Positions 8,537-18,145 of a stretch of 64,000 nt of DNA are shown here, piece by piece. The stretch lies in assembly GCA_016185185.1 (NCBI GenBank), contig JACPOD010000012.1:1-64000 (forward strand), written 5' to 3'. The stretch's first letter is position 1. Every line of letters starts with the position of its first letter. The notes beneath the pieces were generated by a model, which worked only from the letters and a program-made list of their open reading frames with translations, made no database searches and was not told the DNA's origin. The stretch is from Sphingobacteriales bacterium (GTDB taxonomy: Bacteria > Bacteroidota > Bacteroidia > Chitinophagales > Chitinophagaceae). The position numbers and the translations under genes were made by a program.

Positions 8537-10093
8537 ATGAAAAAAATAATTAAATTTTGTTTGGCAACCACACTGATGGTATCCGTTAGTTCCTGCAAAA
8601 AATATCTTGATTTGGATATTGCAAATCCAAACCGTGTAGATGAATCTAATTTCTGGAAAACCGGTGCAGATGCACTAAAAGGTATCAATGCGGTGTATGG
8701 AAATTTTTACCGCAATGGTTCACCCGGTTCCCGCTGGACACCTTTTTATTTTGATATCCGTTCGGATGATGGATATTCCACCAGCCCCTGGAATGAATTA
8801 AGAAGTGTGGGTGCATTGAATATAACACAATATAGTTTTGAAGTAAACTACGATACCTGGTGGCATCATTGGCGTGGCGTGTACAGGGCCAACCAGGTAT
8901 TGGCAAACGTTCCGGCTATTACAATGGATGAAACACTTAAAAAGCAATATATAGGCGAAGCAAAATTTTTAAGGGCGGTTTATTATTATAATCTAGTTAC
9001 TATATGGGGTAATATCCCATTGATACTTCAACCCTCTAAACCCGATGATAAACCATCACAGGTACCGCAAGAGCAGGTGTGGGCACAAATTGAAAAAGAT
9101 TTAACTGAAGCTGCCGAAGCACTTCCAACCTCCTATACTGGTGATGAAATTGGAAGGGCTACAAAAGGTGCAGCTTATGGTTTATTGGGCAGGGCGTATC
9201 TGCAGCAAAAAAAATATCAGCAGGCAGTTACTGCATTACAATGGTTAATCACCGGTCCTGGTCAGGCACTTTATGACCTTGTTCCCAATTTTGCTGATAA
9301 CTTTAAACACACCACAGAAAATAATAAAGAGTCGGTATTTGAAATACAATTTAAAATGCGTCCCGAAAATGGTGGCGATGATGGCCCTACTTCCAATGTA
9401 GGCACCAGCCGTGCCCCTTTCTTTGCACCTCCAGGTCATGGTTTTAGTGATGCTAATATGCAACGCTGGGTGGTTCAGGAATTTTTAAAAGAGCAAACAG
9501 CAACAGGTGAACGGGACCCACGGCTTGCCGCAACAGCATTATACGATTCAACAGATGAAAGAGGACCCGATTTCACCATTGTATATGGCTCTACATTTAC
9601 TTCTAAAAACTATGATAATAATTTTAAGAACAGGGTTTGGTACCATAAGTATTTAGATGATTATTTCCGTATTAACCAGTTTGAAGTTTTTAACAGCCCT
9701 ATTAATTTTCGTTTAATACGCTTTTCTGATGTATTGCTCATGTATGCAGAAGCATTAAATGCATCGGGACAAACCGCTGCTGCTTATCCTTATATTGACC
9801 GTGTGCGCCAACGGGCGGGTATGAAAACATTAACTGTTGCAATGCCGGGATTAACCCAGGCACAGTTTCAAAAACAATTAGAACACGAAAGGATTGTGGA
9901 ATTAACGGGTGAATCGCTCCGTTGGAATGATTTGGCCCGATGGGGATATTTTGATGATGCAGCAAAACTGGCTGAATTAAAAGCAAGGGATGCCGAATTT
10001 AATAATTTTATTATTGGCAGAAATAAATATATGCCTATCCCGCAAACTGAAATTGACATTAATCCTAATTTAAAACAAAACCCCAAATGGTAA
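8537..10093 (+). CDS. SusD/RagB-family nutrient-binding outer-membrane lipoprotein
   Basis: 518 residues starting with a lipoprotein signal (lipobox SVSSC, Cys20) and the family opening KKYLDLDI. TPR-like N-terminal helices include the typical YIGEAKFLRAVYYYNLVTIWG segment. The C-terminal part carries RFSDVLLMYAEALN and LEHERIVELTGESLRWNDLARWG, both strong SusD signatures, and ends with the usual NPNLKQNPKW. It lies 30 bases after SusC and forms the outer-membrane binding and lid unit with it. The gene is intact although its SusC partner is damaged. Confidence 0.96.
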   Translation: MKKIIKFCLATTLMVSVSSCKKYLDLDIANPNRVDESNFWKTGADALKGINAVYGNFYRNGSPGSRWTPFYFDIRSDDGYSTSPWNELRSVGALNITQYSFEVNYDTWWHHWRGVYRANQVLANVPAITMDETLKKQYIGEAKFLRAVYYYNLVTIWGNIPLILQPSKPDDKPSQVPQEQVWAQIEKDLTEAAEALPTSYTGDEIGRATKGAAYGLLGRAYLQQKKYQQAVTALQWLITGPGQALYDLVPNFADNFKHTTENNKESVFEIQFKMRPENGGDDGPTSNVGTSRAPFFAPPGHGFSDANMQRWVVQEFLKEQTATGERDPRLAATALYDSTDERGPDFTIVYGSTFTSKNYDNNFKNRVWYHKYLDDYFRINQFEVFNSPINFRLIRFSDVLLMYAEALNASGQTAAAYPYIDRVRQRAGMKTLTVAMPGLTQAQFQKQLEHERIVELTGESLRWNDLARWGYFDDAAKLAELKARDAEFNNFIIGRNKYMPIPQTEIDINPNLKQNPKW

Positions 10094-10199
10094 TTTAATT
10101 TGACGGGAGATTTCCTGAAGACAAAAATGGTGTATCATTAATAAATAAAACGTTTATTACTGTTTGTTGTTACCTGAATAAAAATAAAAACACAGTATT

Positions 10200-11321
10200 A
10201 TGAAATTGATTAAGCCTTTTGCCCTGCTGCTTTTATTTACAGTTATGGCAGTTGAGGTAACAACAGCACAATCAAGAACAGTATGGCCGGAAAAAAAGGC
10301 AAATGACTGGTATGCACAACAACCCTGGCTGGTGGGTTGTAATTTTTCACCCAGCACAGCCATTAATCAGTTAGAAATGTGGCAGGCCGAAACTTTTGAT
10401 ACAGCCACCATCAATAGGGAACTTGGTTGGGCAGCTTCTATAGGTATGAATTGTGTACGTGTTTTTTTACACGATTTATTATACCAGCAGGATGCAGATG
10501 GTTTTCTTAAACGGATGGATATTTTTTTAGCTATAGCTCAGCGCCATCATATAAAAGTAATGTTTGTACTGTTCGATTCTGTATGGGATCCTTTTCCAAA
10601 ATTGGGTAAGCAAAAAGAACCCACGCCGCATGTACATAATTCAGGCTGGGTACAAAGCCCCGGTGTAAAAGTTTTATTAGACAGTTCACAATATCCAAGA
10701 CTGGAAGAATATGTAAAATCAGTGGTAAAATATTTTAAAGACGATGGCAGGATACTTGCATGGGATGTATGGAACGAACCTGATAACCTTAACCCCGGAA
10801 GTTATGGAAAATACGAACCCAAAAATAAAGGATTGATTGTGGCGCCTTTATTAAAAAAAGTATTTGTATGGGCAAGGACTGTTAACCCATCGCAACCGCT
10901 TACATCGGGAATATGGTTAGGTGACTGGAGCACACACCAAAAATTAAAAATTTGGCAAAAGGTTCAGCTTGAACAATCGGATATAATCAGTTTTCATAAT
11001 TATGATGCCCCCGCCGAACTGGAAAAACGTATAAAACAATTAAAGCGCTATGGCCGCCCAATGCTCAATACAGAATATATGAGCCGGGGCAATGGAAGTT
11101 TTTTTGAAGGTTCCTTACCCATTTTTAAAAAATATAATGTAGCGGCTTTTAACTGGGGATTGGTTGCCGGTAAAACCAACACCATTTATCCCTGGGATAG
11201 CTGGGAAAAGAAATATACCGGCGAACCCAAATTATGGTTTCATGATATTTTCAGGGCAGATGGTACACCGTATAAACAGTCAGAAGTAAATTTTATTAAA
11301 AAGATTACCGGGGAAAAATAA
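10200..11321 (+). CDS. GH5-like (cellulase-type TIM barrel) secreted glycoside hydrolase
   Basis: 373 residues with a Sec signal peptide (cleavage near ATTAQ, residue 24). The (beta/alpha)8 clan-A signature is clear: NCVRVFLHD on an early strand, AWDVWNEPDN with the predicted acid/base Glu193, SFHNYDAP, and MLNTEYMSRG with the predicted nucleophile Glu292. Relatives in Bacteroidota are often labelled cellulase-family hydrolase or 1,4-beta-xylanase without biochemical proof. In this operon, next to GH43 and Leloir genes, an endo-acting enzyme on a galactose-containing hemicellulose is plausible, but linkage specificity is not readable. Retaining mechanism follows from the family. Confidence 0.8.
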   Translation: MKLIKPFALLLLFTVMAVEVTTAQSRTVWPEKKANDWYAQQPWLVGCNFSPSTAINQLEMWQAETFDTATINRELGWAASIGMNCVRVFLHDLLYQQDADGFLKRMDIFLAIAQRHHIKVMFVLFDSVWDPFPKLGKQKEPTPHVHNSGWVQSPGVKVLLDSSQYPRLEEYVKSVVKYFKDDGRILAWDVWNEPDNLNPGSYGKYEPKNKGLIVAPLLKKVFVWARTVNPSQPLTSGIWLGDWSTHQKLKIWQKVQLEQSDIISFHNYDAPAELEKRIKQLKRYGRPMLNTEYMSRGNGSFFEGSLPIFKKYNVAAFNWGLVAGKTNTIYPWDSWEKKYTGEPKLWFHDIFRADGTPYKQSEVNFIKKITGEK

Positions 11322-11379
11322 TTTTTTAAAATGAATTTTCAGCTAAGCAGCAAAGAGTCATAATCAACTAACTCCTTAA

Positions 11380-11408
11380 CCCTTCTCCTTATGGAGAAGG
11401 GGCGGGGT
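11380..11408 (+). repeat. GC-rich palindromic repeat (hairpin followed by GGGG), intergenic copy
   Basis: CCCTTCTCC at 11380-11388 pairs perfectly with GGAGAAGGG at 11393-11401, loop TTAT, followed by GCGGGG. It has the same design as the copies at 30602 and 34249, but sits between the GH5 and GH43 genes rather than inside an ORF. Confidence 0.7.
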
Positions 11409-11426
11409 TGAAAAATAATTGCCGTT

Positions 11427-12494
11427 ATGCTTTCATACATAAAAAAATATATCATTCTAACAGTGATACTAACTGCAGTTTTTCTTTTCCCCTTTTGCGG
11501 AAAGAAAGGCGGGGGTACAGTAAACCCGCCACCTCCGCCACCGGCCGGTAAAACATTTACTAATCCAATCATCAATGGCTCCGACCCCTGGGTTTTTCAA
11601 AAAGATGGTTTTTATTATTACACGCAAACATCGGGAAACAAAGTGGCTTTATGGAAAACAACTGCCATCACCAAAGTTAACAGTGCAGTAAGCACAACTA
11701 TTTTTTCACCAACTGGTGGCACTGCTAATTCATCCAATATCTGGGCGCCTGAAATACATTTTTTAGATGGTAAATGGTATGCGTATTATACTGCCGGTTC
11801 AGGGCCCGATGAAACACAACGTACATGGGTTTTAGAAAACAGTAATGCCGACCCAACAACAGGAACCTGGGTTGATAAAGGACGCATCTTTACCACCGAT
11901 GCAGATTTTTGGGCTATTGACGGAACCGTGCTTGAATATAATGGCAGTAAATATTTTTTATGGAGCGGCCGGCCTAACCCCGCCGTTCAAAATCAAAATA
12001 TTTATATCGCAAAAATGATCAATGCCTTTACATTACAATCACCCGCCACTATGCTTAGTAAACCTGAATTATCGTGGGAAATAAATGGCGGGCCGGTTAA
12101 CGAAGGACCGGAGATTTTAAAAAATAAAGATGGGAAAGTTTTTCTTATTTACTCTGCCAGCGGATGCTGGACGGATGATTATGCATTGGGCATGCTTACA
12201 TTAAAAGATGGTGGCGACCCTTTAATACTTGCAGACTGGACAAAGAATGCACAACCGGTTTTTACAAAAAAACCAGATAGTAAAGCTTTTGGCCCCGGGC
12301 ATAATTCATTTTTTAAATCTCCTGATGCTAAAGAAGACTGGATAATCTATCATGCCAATACCAACAGTAATGAAGGATGTGGCGATAAAAGAAATGTACG
12401 CATACAAAAATTTACATGGAATGCAGATGGCACCCCCAACTTTGGTGTGCCCGTTGCAACGGGTTTAGCTATTACTGTTCCATCGGGGGAATAA
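11427..12494 (+). CDS. GH43 glycoside hydrolase, proline-linker lipoprotein
   Basis: 355 residues: lipoprotein signal with Cys24, then a Gly/Pro spacer (GKKGGGTVNPPPPPPAGK), then a five-bladed propeller domain of GH43. Expected catalytic residues are visible: base Asp53 in GSDPWV, Asp165 in WAIDGT (pKa modulator) and acid Glu226 in VNEGPE; WAPEIHF is the usual blade motif. GH43 enzymes are inverting arabinofuranosidases, xylosidases, arabinanases or exo-beta-1,3-galactosidases. Given the Leloir genes that follow, an arabinose or galactose side-chain role is likely but unproven. It resembles the second GH43 in this operon (17051) over most of its length. Confidence 0.9.
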   Translation: MLSYIKKYIILTVILTAVFLFPFCGKKGGGTVNPPPPPPAGKTFTNPIINGSDPWVFQKDGFYYYTQTSGNKVALWKTTAITKVNSAVSTTIFSPTGGTANSSNIWAPEIHFLDGKWYAYYTAGSGPDETQRTWVLENSNADPTTGTWVDKGRIFTTDADFWAIDGTVLEYNGSKYFLWSGRPNPAVQNQNIYIAKMINAFTLQSPATMLSKPELSWEINGGPVNEGPEILKNKDGKVFLIYSASGCWTDDYALGMLTLKDGGDPLILADWTKNAQPVFTKKPDSKAFGPGHNSFFKSPDAKEDWIIYHANTNSNEGCGDKRNVRIQKFTWNADGTPNFGVPVATGLAITVPSGE

Positions 12495-12551
12495 AGTGGT
12501 TGTTCAGCTAAATAATTATGTTCATTTTTTTCTAACAACAATAAAAAAAGA

Positions 12552-13739
12552 ATGCAGATAAACAAAGTAGCAGCAGGTATCGCCGAAAAATTCAGGCAGG
12601 CTTTTAACAGCGAACCATTAGTGGTTCGTTCCCCCGGCCGTGTTAATTTAATTGGTGAACATACGGATTATAATGGCGGCTTTGTATTACCGGCTGCTAT
12701 TGATAAAGCAGTATATGTGGCATTGGGAAAATCAAATGATGATATGTGCCAGTTTATTGCAGCCGATATGCAGGAACAATATTCGGGTAATATTAATAAC
12801 CTCAAAAAAATTGAAAGGCATTGGTACGATTATATAAATGGGGTGGTGGACCAGTTGCAGAAAGCCGGTTATACTATTCCCGGTTTTAACTGTGTTATTG
12901 GCGGCGATATACCAACGGGTGCAGGCATGTCCTCATCCGCTGCTGTTGAATGTGCAGTGTTGTATGCACTCAATGAAACTTTTCATCTTAAACTCGATAC
13001 ACTCAGCATGGTAAAGCTGGCGCAAAAAGCAGAAAATGAATATGTGGGGGTGCAATGCGGTATTATGGACCAGTTTGCCAGTATGTTTGGAAAAAAGGGC
13101 AATGTAATAAAACTCGATTGCCGTTCGCTGGAATTTGAATACACACCCTTTGTTACTGATGATATTAAAATTGTATTATTTGATACCAATATAAAACATT
13201 CACTCGCTTCTTCCGAATACAATACCCGCAGGCTGCAGTGCGAAACCGGCGTGGCCATGATTCAGGAATTTCATCCGCAGGTAAAAACTTTGAGAGATGC
13301 AAATATGGATATGCTTACTAAATATGTATTGCCAAAAGATAAAGTGGTGTATGATAGGTGCCGCTATGTAGTGGAAGAAATACAACGCCTGCAGGCTGCT
13401 TGTATTGATTTAGTACATAATGACAGAGTTGCTTTTGGAAAAAAGATGTACGCCACACATGAAGGTTTGAGTAAACTGTATGATGTTAGTTGCAGGGAAT
13501 TGGACTTCCTGGTGGAGTTTGTAAAAAATGAAAAAGCAGTATTGGGCGCCAGGATGATGGGTGGCGGCTTTGGCGGCTGCACTATTAATTTAATAAAGGA
13601 AGGTGCCATAGCAGAAATTGCTGCCCGTATTGCAAAAGCATACCAGGATGCTTTTAATATGGAAATGAAAATGTATGTAACACAAATTGAAGACGGGACA
13701 AATATTATAAATGTGCACCACTATGCCGCTCAGCTTTAA
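12552..13739 (+). CDS. galK: Galactokinase
   Basis: 395 residues, full length for the GHMP-kinase galactokinase family. Motifs in order: galactose signature GRVNLIGEHTDYNGGFVLPAAID (N-terminus), ATP loop GDIPTGAGMSSSAAVECA, and C-terminal MMGGGFGGCTINLI. It phosphorylates alpha-D-galactose at C1 in the cytoplasm, the first committed Leloir step. It is followed by galT (overlapping its end) and galE, so this is a complete Leloir operon embedded in a PUL. Confidence 0.97.
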   Translation: MQINKVAAGIAEKFRQAFNSEPLVVRSPGRVNLIGEHTDYNGGFVLPAAIDKAVYVALGKSNDDMCQFIAADMQEQYSGNINNLKKIERHWYDYINGVVDQLQKAGYTIPGFNCVIGGDIPTGAGMSSSAAVECAVLYALNETFHLKLDTLSMVKLAQKAENEYVGVQCGIMDQFASMFGKKGNVIKLDCRSLEFEYTPFVTDDIKIVLFDTNIKHSLASSEYNTRRLQCETGVAMIQEFHPQVKTLRDANMDMLTKYVLPKDKVVYDRCRYVVEEIQRLQAACIDLVHNDRVAFGKKMYATHEGLSKLYDVSCRELDFLVEFVKNEKAVLGARMMGGGFGGCTINLIKEGAIAEIAARIAKAYQDAFNMEMKMYVTQIEDGTNIINVHHYAAQL

Positions 13740-14784
13740 TATAAAAGAACATCCGCATAAGCGGTTAAATATACTTACCGGCGAATGGGTATTGGTATCG
13801 CCGCACCGTACCAAACGTCCCTGGCAGGGAAAGATGGAAACAATAGCTGCTGATAAAAGACCAGCTTATGATGCCGGTTGTTATTTATGTCCCGGAAATA
13901 AACGTTCAGACGGTACAGTTAATCCTGCTTATATAAAACCTTATGCATTCACCAATGATTTTTCTGCTTTGCTAAAAGATACACCGGATGGTTCTTATAA
14001 TAATGATGATTTATTGCAGGCTGTAAGTGAAAAAGGTATTTGCCGGGTAATTTGTTTTTCACCGCAACACAACCTTACTTTATCACAGATGGAATTAAAT
14101 GATATTGTAAAGGTGATTGAATTATGGCAGGAAGAATTTATTTCATTGGGCAATGAACACTGGATAAAATACATCCAGGTTTTTGAAAACAAAGGGGAGA
14201 TAATGGGCTGCAGCAACCCGCATCCGCACGGGCAAATTTGGGCACAGGCCAATTTGCCGGTTGAAATAAATAAAGAAACCATACAGCAAAAAAAATATTT
14301 TGAAGCCAACAGTAAAAGTTTATTGGGCAGTTATTTAAATATTGAATTAGAAAAGCAGGAACGTATTGTTTATGCCAATGAAAACTTTGTTGCCTTAGTT
14401 CCTTTTTGGGCAGTATGGCCTTACGAAACAATCATTATCAGCCGCAGACAGGTTAAAAATATTTTGGAATTTAATGAGTATGAAAAAAAATCGCTGGCCG
14501 ATATTTTACAAAAGCTAACTATCCGTTACGATAATTTATTTGAAACCTCTTTTCCCTATTCAGCCGGGATGCATCAAAGCCCGGTTAATGATGGGGAACA
14601 TAATGAGTGGCACTGGCATATGCATTTTTATCCGCCACTGTTACGCAGTGCAACGGTAAAAAAGTTTATGGTGGGTTACGAAATGCTGGCCAATCCCCAG
14701 CGGGATATTACACCGGAGTGGGCGGCCGAAAAATTAAGGAACCTGGCAGATGTACATTATACTAAACAAAAAGAATTAGCATAA
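13723..14784 (+). CDS. galT: Galactose-1-phosphate uridylyltransferase
   Basis: About 353 residues. The active-site motif NPHPHGQIWA (catalytic His between Pro residues) is intact; the N-terminal CYLCPGN gives two zinc-ligand Cys, and HQSPVNDGEHNEWHWHMHFYPP near the C-terminus is a family hallmark. It exchanges UMP between UDP-glucose and Gal-1-P. ATG 13723 is preferred because MPLSFNIKEHPHKR matches the family start; an ATG at 13711 in the same frame would add four residues. Either start overlaps the end of galK, indicating translational coupling. Confidence 0.96.
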   Translation: MPLSFNIKEHPHKRLNILTGEWVLVSPHRTKRPWQGKMETIAADKRPAYDAGCYLCPGNKRSDGTVNPAYIKPYAFTNDFSALLKDTPDGSYNNDDLLQAVSEKGICRVICFSPQHNLTLSQMELNDIVKVIELWQEEFISLGNEHWIKYIQVFENKGEIMGCSNPHPHGQIWAQANLPVEINKETIQQKKYFEANSKSLLGSYLNIELEKQERIVYANENFVALVPFWAVWPYETIIISRRQVKNILEFNEYEKKSLADILQKLTIRYDNLFETSFPYSAGMHQSPVNDGEHNEWHWHMHFYPPLLRSATVKKFMVGYEMLANPQRDITPEWAAEKLRNLADVHYTKQKELA

Positions 14785-14789
14785 CAGCA

Positions 14790-15821
14790 ATGAACAAAAG
14801 AGTATTAGTTACCGGTGGATTAGGTTATATAGGTTCACATACCGTAGTAGAATTATTGCAATCCGGTTATAATGTGGTGATTGCAGATGATTTAAGCAAT
14901 TCAAAGGAATTTATTTTGGACAGGATAGAAATGATTACCAAACAACGGCCTGTATTTTATTGTATTGATTTGTGTGAGGCAGATGCCGTAAAAAATTTGT
15001 TTGATAAAGAACATTCTTTTGATGTTATCATTCATTTTGCTGCTTTTAAAGCCGTGGGTGAATCGGTGGTACAGCCATTAAAATATTTTCAAAACAATTT
15101 AGTTTCCCTGCTTAACCTGCTGCGATGTATGGATGGGCATTGTATCAATTTTGTATTTTCTTCATCCGCTACAGTTTATGGTGAACCGCAGGAGCTGCCT
15201 TTAAAAGAAACCACTCCTTTAAGTAAAGCATTATCAGCCTATGGAAGCACCAAACAAATGGGCGAAGAAATTTTGGAGAAAGTGGCGGCGGCAGGAAAAG
15301 TACAGGTAATATCGCTCCGGTATTTTAATCCGGTGGGTGCACATTCTTCTGCTTTAATTGGTGAACTGCCATTAGGCACACCTAATAACCTGTTGCCTTT
15401 TGTGGCGCAAACGGCTATGGGCAAACAAAAACAATTAACGGTTTATGGCGATGATTATGATACACCCGATGGAACCTGTATAAGGGATTATATCCATGTG
15501 GTGGATTTAGCCAGGGCCCATGTAGTAAGCTGCAACCGGCAGGTGGAAAAAAATAATCAATCTGCTTACGAAGTTTTTAATATTGGCACCGGCAAAGGTT
15601 TATCGGTAATGGAAGTAATAAAAACTTTTGAAAAAGAAAACCAGTTGAAATTAAATTATATTGTTGGGCGGAGGAGAAGTGGGGATGCGGCATCGGTATA
15701 TGCAGATGTTGAAAAAGCCCATACTGTTTTACAATGGAAAGCAGAAAAAGATATAGTGGATATGGTAAAAGATGCCTGGCGATGGGAATCAGCATTACAG
15801 TTACAGGCCGTTGAAAAATAA
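14790..15821 (+). CDS. galE: UDP-glucose 4-epimerase
   Basis: 343 residues, an extended short-chain dehydrogenase: NAD-binding GGLGYIGSHT at the N-terminus, FSSSATVYGEP with the catalytic Ser/Thr region, and the YGSTK motif (catalytic Tyr and Lys). RYFNPVGAH and TPDGTCIRDYIHVVDLARAH are GalE-specific. It interconverts UDP-galactose and UDP-glucose and closes the Leloir cycle. The ATG is 5 bases after galT's stop. Confidence 0.97.
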   Translation: MNKRVLVTGGLGYIGSHTVVELLQSGYNVVIADDLSNSKEFILDRIEMITKQRPVFYCIDLCEADAVKNLFDKEHSFDVIIHFAAFKAVGESVVQPLKYFQNNLVSLLNLLRCMDGHCINFVFSSSATVYGEPQELPLKETTPLSKALSAYGSTKQMGEEILEKVAAAGKVQVISLRYFNPVGAHSSALIGELPLGTPNNLLPFVAQTAMGKQKQLTVYGDDYDTPDGTCIRDYIHVVDLARAHVVSCNRQVEKNNQSAYEVFNIGTGKGLSVMEVIKTFEKENQLKLNYIVGRRRSGDAASVYADVEKAHTVLQWKAEKDIVDMVKDAWRWESALQLQAVEK

Positions 15822-15846
15822 ATTCATCATCAATCAATCTTTCTTC

Positions 15847-17025
15847 ATGAATAATTTTAAAACTATTTTTTGGATGTTATTAGTGGCTGTTGTAAATGGC
15901 TGTAATAATGAAACCGCTAAAACAACTGAAGAAAATACAAACCGGAATAAAGAAGCTATGGAAATAAAATTGCCTGATGCAGCCGCTTACCGGCAAACTA
16001 TTGATGGTAAATCCACCAATCTTTATATTTTAAAAAATAAAAATAATATGCAGGCGGCCATCACCAATTATGGCGGAAGGTTAGTAAGCCTTTTAGTGCC
16101 GGATAAAAATGGAAAATTAACCGATGTAGTGGTGGGGTTCGACAGTGTGCAGCAATATATATCATCTTCCGAACCTTATTTTGGCGCCACTATTGGCCGC
16201 TATGGTAACCGTATAGCCAAAGGGAAGTTTACATTAGATGGCGTGCAGTATACTTTAGCAACCAATAATGGCACCAATCATTTGCATGGCGGTAAAAAAG
16301 GTTTTCAATATGTGGTATGGGATGCCAAACAAATTGGCGATACCATTTTAGAGCTGACTTATTTATCAAAAGATATGGAAGAAGGTTATCCCGGAAATTT
16401 AAATGTAAAAGTGGTTTATACATTAACAGGTGACAACGAATTGAAATTGGATTACAAAGCAACTACTGATAAAAAAACGGTTATCAATCTAACCAATCAT
16501 GCTTTCTTTAATTTAAACGGGCAGGGTAGTGGCGCCATCAACAACCACCTGCTGATGATTAATGCCAGCAGCTATACACCTGTTGATTCTACTTTAATAC
16601 CCACTGGTAAAATAGAACCCGTTGCCAATACCCCTTTTGATTTTAGTAAACCCACCACCATCGGCGCAAATGTGGAAGCAGAGAATGTTCAATTAAAAAA
16701 CGGAAAAGGGTACGACCATAATTTTGTACTCAATGCCAATAACGGAACGGGTCTTAACCTGGCAGCAACTGTACTGGGCGATCAAACAGGAATTTATATG
16801 GAAGTGTTTACACAGGAACCGGGCATACAGTTTTATGGCGGAAATTTTATGCAAAGCAAAAACACCATTAAAGGTGGTGCCAAAGATGATTTTCGTACAG
16901 CCTTTTGTTTAGAGACACAACATTTTCCTGATTCACCTAATCAGCCTTCTTTTCCATCTACTATTTTGGAATCGGGCAAAGAATATAAAACAAGTTCTGT
17001 ATATAAATTTTCGGTAAAAAAATAA
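15847..17025 (+). CDS. galM: Aldose 1-epimerase (mutarotase), lipoprotein form
   Basis: ATG 15847 begins MNNFKTIFWMLLVAVVNGC, a lipoprotein signal with lipobox VVNGC; upstream in-frame codons overlap galE and are unlikely to be used. The 392-residue protein has the galactose mutarotase fold: NYGGRLVSLLVPDK, FGATIGRYGNRIAKG, NGTNHLHGGKKGF, and LTNHAFFNLNGQGSG with the active-site His. It interconverts alpha and beta anomers so that GalK receives alpha-galactose. The lipid anchor places it in the periplasm or on a membrane, so it would act on sugar before uptake rather than in the cytoplasm. Confidence 0.94.
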   Translation: MNNFKTIFWMLLVAVVNGCNNETAKTTEENTNRNKEAMEIKLPDAAAYRQTIDGKSTNLYILKNKNNMQAAITNYGGRLVSLLVPDKNGKLTDVVVGFDSVQQYISSSEPYFGATIGRYGNRIAKGKFTLDGVQYTLATNNGTNHLHGGKKGFQYVVWDAKQIGDTILELTYLSKDMEEGYPGNLNVKVVYTLTGDNELKLDYKATTDKKTVINLTNHAFFNLNGQGSGAINNHLLMINASSYTPVDSTLIPTGKIEPVANTPFDFSKPTTIGANVEAENVQLKNGKGYDHNFVLNANNGTGLNLAATVLGDQTGIYMEVFTQEPGIQFYGGNFMQSKNTIKGGAKDDFRTAFCLETQHFPDSPNQPSFPSTILESGKEYKTSSVYKFSVKK

Positions 17026-17050
17026 TTGCTTCATTTTTTACAGGTATAAA

Positions 17051-18097
17051 ATGAAAAAAAATATATCGGTTACTTTCGTTACACTTCTAACAATTTTGTT
17101 TTGTGGTATAGCCAATGCCCAGGATACAAAAACTTTTACCAATCCATTATTGCCCTCCGGTCCCGACCCCTGGTGTATTTATAAAGATGGTTATTACTAT
17201 TATACTAATACTACCGGTAACAATATCACTATCTGGAAAACAAAAAATATTGCAGATTTAAAAACAGCCCAAAAGAAAATTGTTTTTACCCCACCGGCAA
17301 CAGGGCCTTATTCAAAAGAATTATGGGCGCCGGAAATCCATTTCCTCTATGGCAAATGGTATATTTATTTTGCTGCTGATAGTGGAAATAATATTGACCA
17401 CCGTATATGGGTGCTGGAAAATAGCACTGCTGACCCATTGAAAGGCAAATGGGAGATGAAAGGAAAATTAACCACGCCGGATGATAAATGGAGTATTGAC
17501 GGTTCGTCATTTGAACATAAGGGAATGATGTATTTTATCTGGTCAGGGTGGGAAGGAGATGTAAATGAGCAGCAGAATATTTATATCGCAAAAATGAAAA
17601 ACCCGTGGACGATTGAAGGTAAACGGGTAAAAATATCTTCACCAGAATTAGATTGGGAAAAACATGGCGATTTAAATAATCCCAATGATGTGCCGCATGT
17701 AAATGTAAATGAAGGCCCGGAAGTATTAAAACATGGTAATAATTTGTTTCTTATTTATTCAGCCAGTGGTTGCTGGACGGATTATTATGCATTGGGTATG
17801 TTAACCGCTTTGGCTGAAAGTGATTTGATGGATGCTGCCTTCTGGAAAAAATCACCACAACCGGTATTTAAACAATCCGTGGAAAATGAAGTGTATGCCC
17901 CCGGGCATAATTCTTTTTTTAGATCACCCAATGGTAAAGAGGATTGGATATTGTATCATGCCAATGACAAACCGGGACAAGGCTGTGGCGAATTCCGTTC
18001 GCCCCGTGCCCAGAAATTTATTTGGACAAAAGAGGGTGTGCCCCATTTTGGTGTGCCGGTAAAAAAAGGCGTTCCATTAAAAATCCCTTCAAAATAA
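17051..18097 (+). CDS. GH43 glycoside hydrolase, secreted
   Basis: 348 residues with a cleavable signal peptide (ending ANAQ) and a single GH43 propeller. Catalytic positions correspond to the paralogue at 11427: Asp39 in GPDPWC, Asp in WSIDGS and Glu in VNEGPE; both also share APGHNSFFRSPNGKEDWILYHA-type sequence near the end. The paralogue is a lipoprotein with a proline linker and this one is soluble, which suggests one surface and one periplasmic enzyme acting in sequence. Substrate is unknown; arabinan, xylan side chains or galactan are possible. Confidence 0.9.
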   Translation: MKKNISVTFVTLLTILFCGIANAQDTKTFTNPLLPSGPDPWCIYKDGYYYYTNTTGNNITIWKTKNIADLKTAQKKIVFTPPATGPYSKELWAPEIHFLYGKWYIYFAADSGNNIDHRIWVLENSTADPLKGKWEMKGKLTTPDDKWSIDGSSFEHKGMMYFIWSGWEGDVNEQQNIYIAKMKNPWTIEGKRVKISSPELDWEKHGDLNNPNDVPHVNVNEGPEVLKHGNNLFLIYSASGCWTDYYALGMLTALAESDLMDAAFWKKSPQPVFKQSVENEVYAPGHNSFFRSPNGKEDWILYHANDKPGQGCGEFRSPRAQKFIWTKEGVPHFGVPVKKGVPLKIPSK

Positions 18098-18145
18098 AGA
18101 ACTAAACTTATATTGATATCCCAATCACCATAACAACAACGCTGT

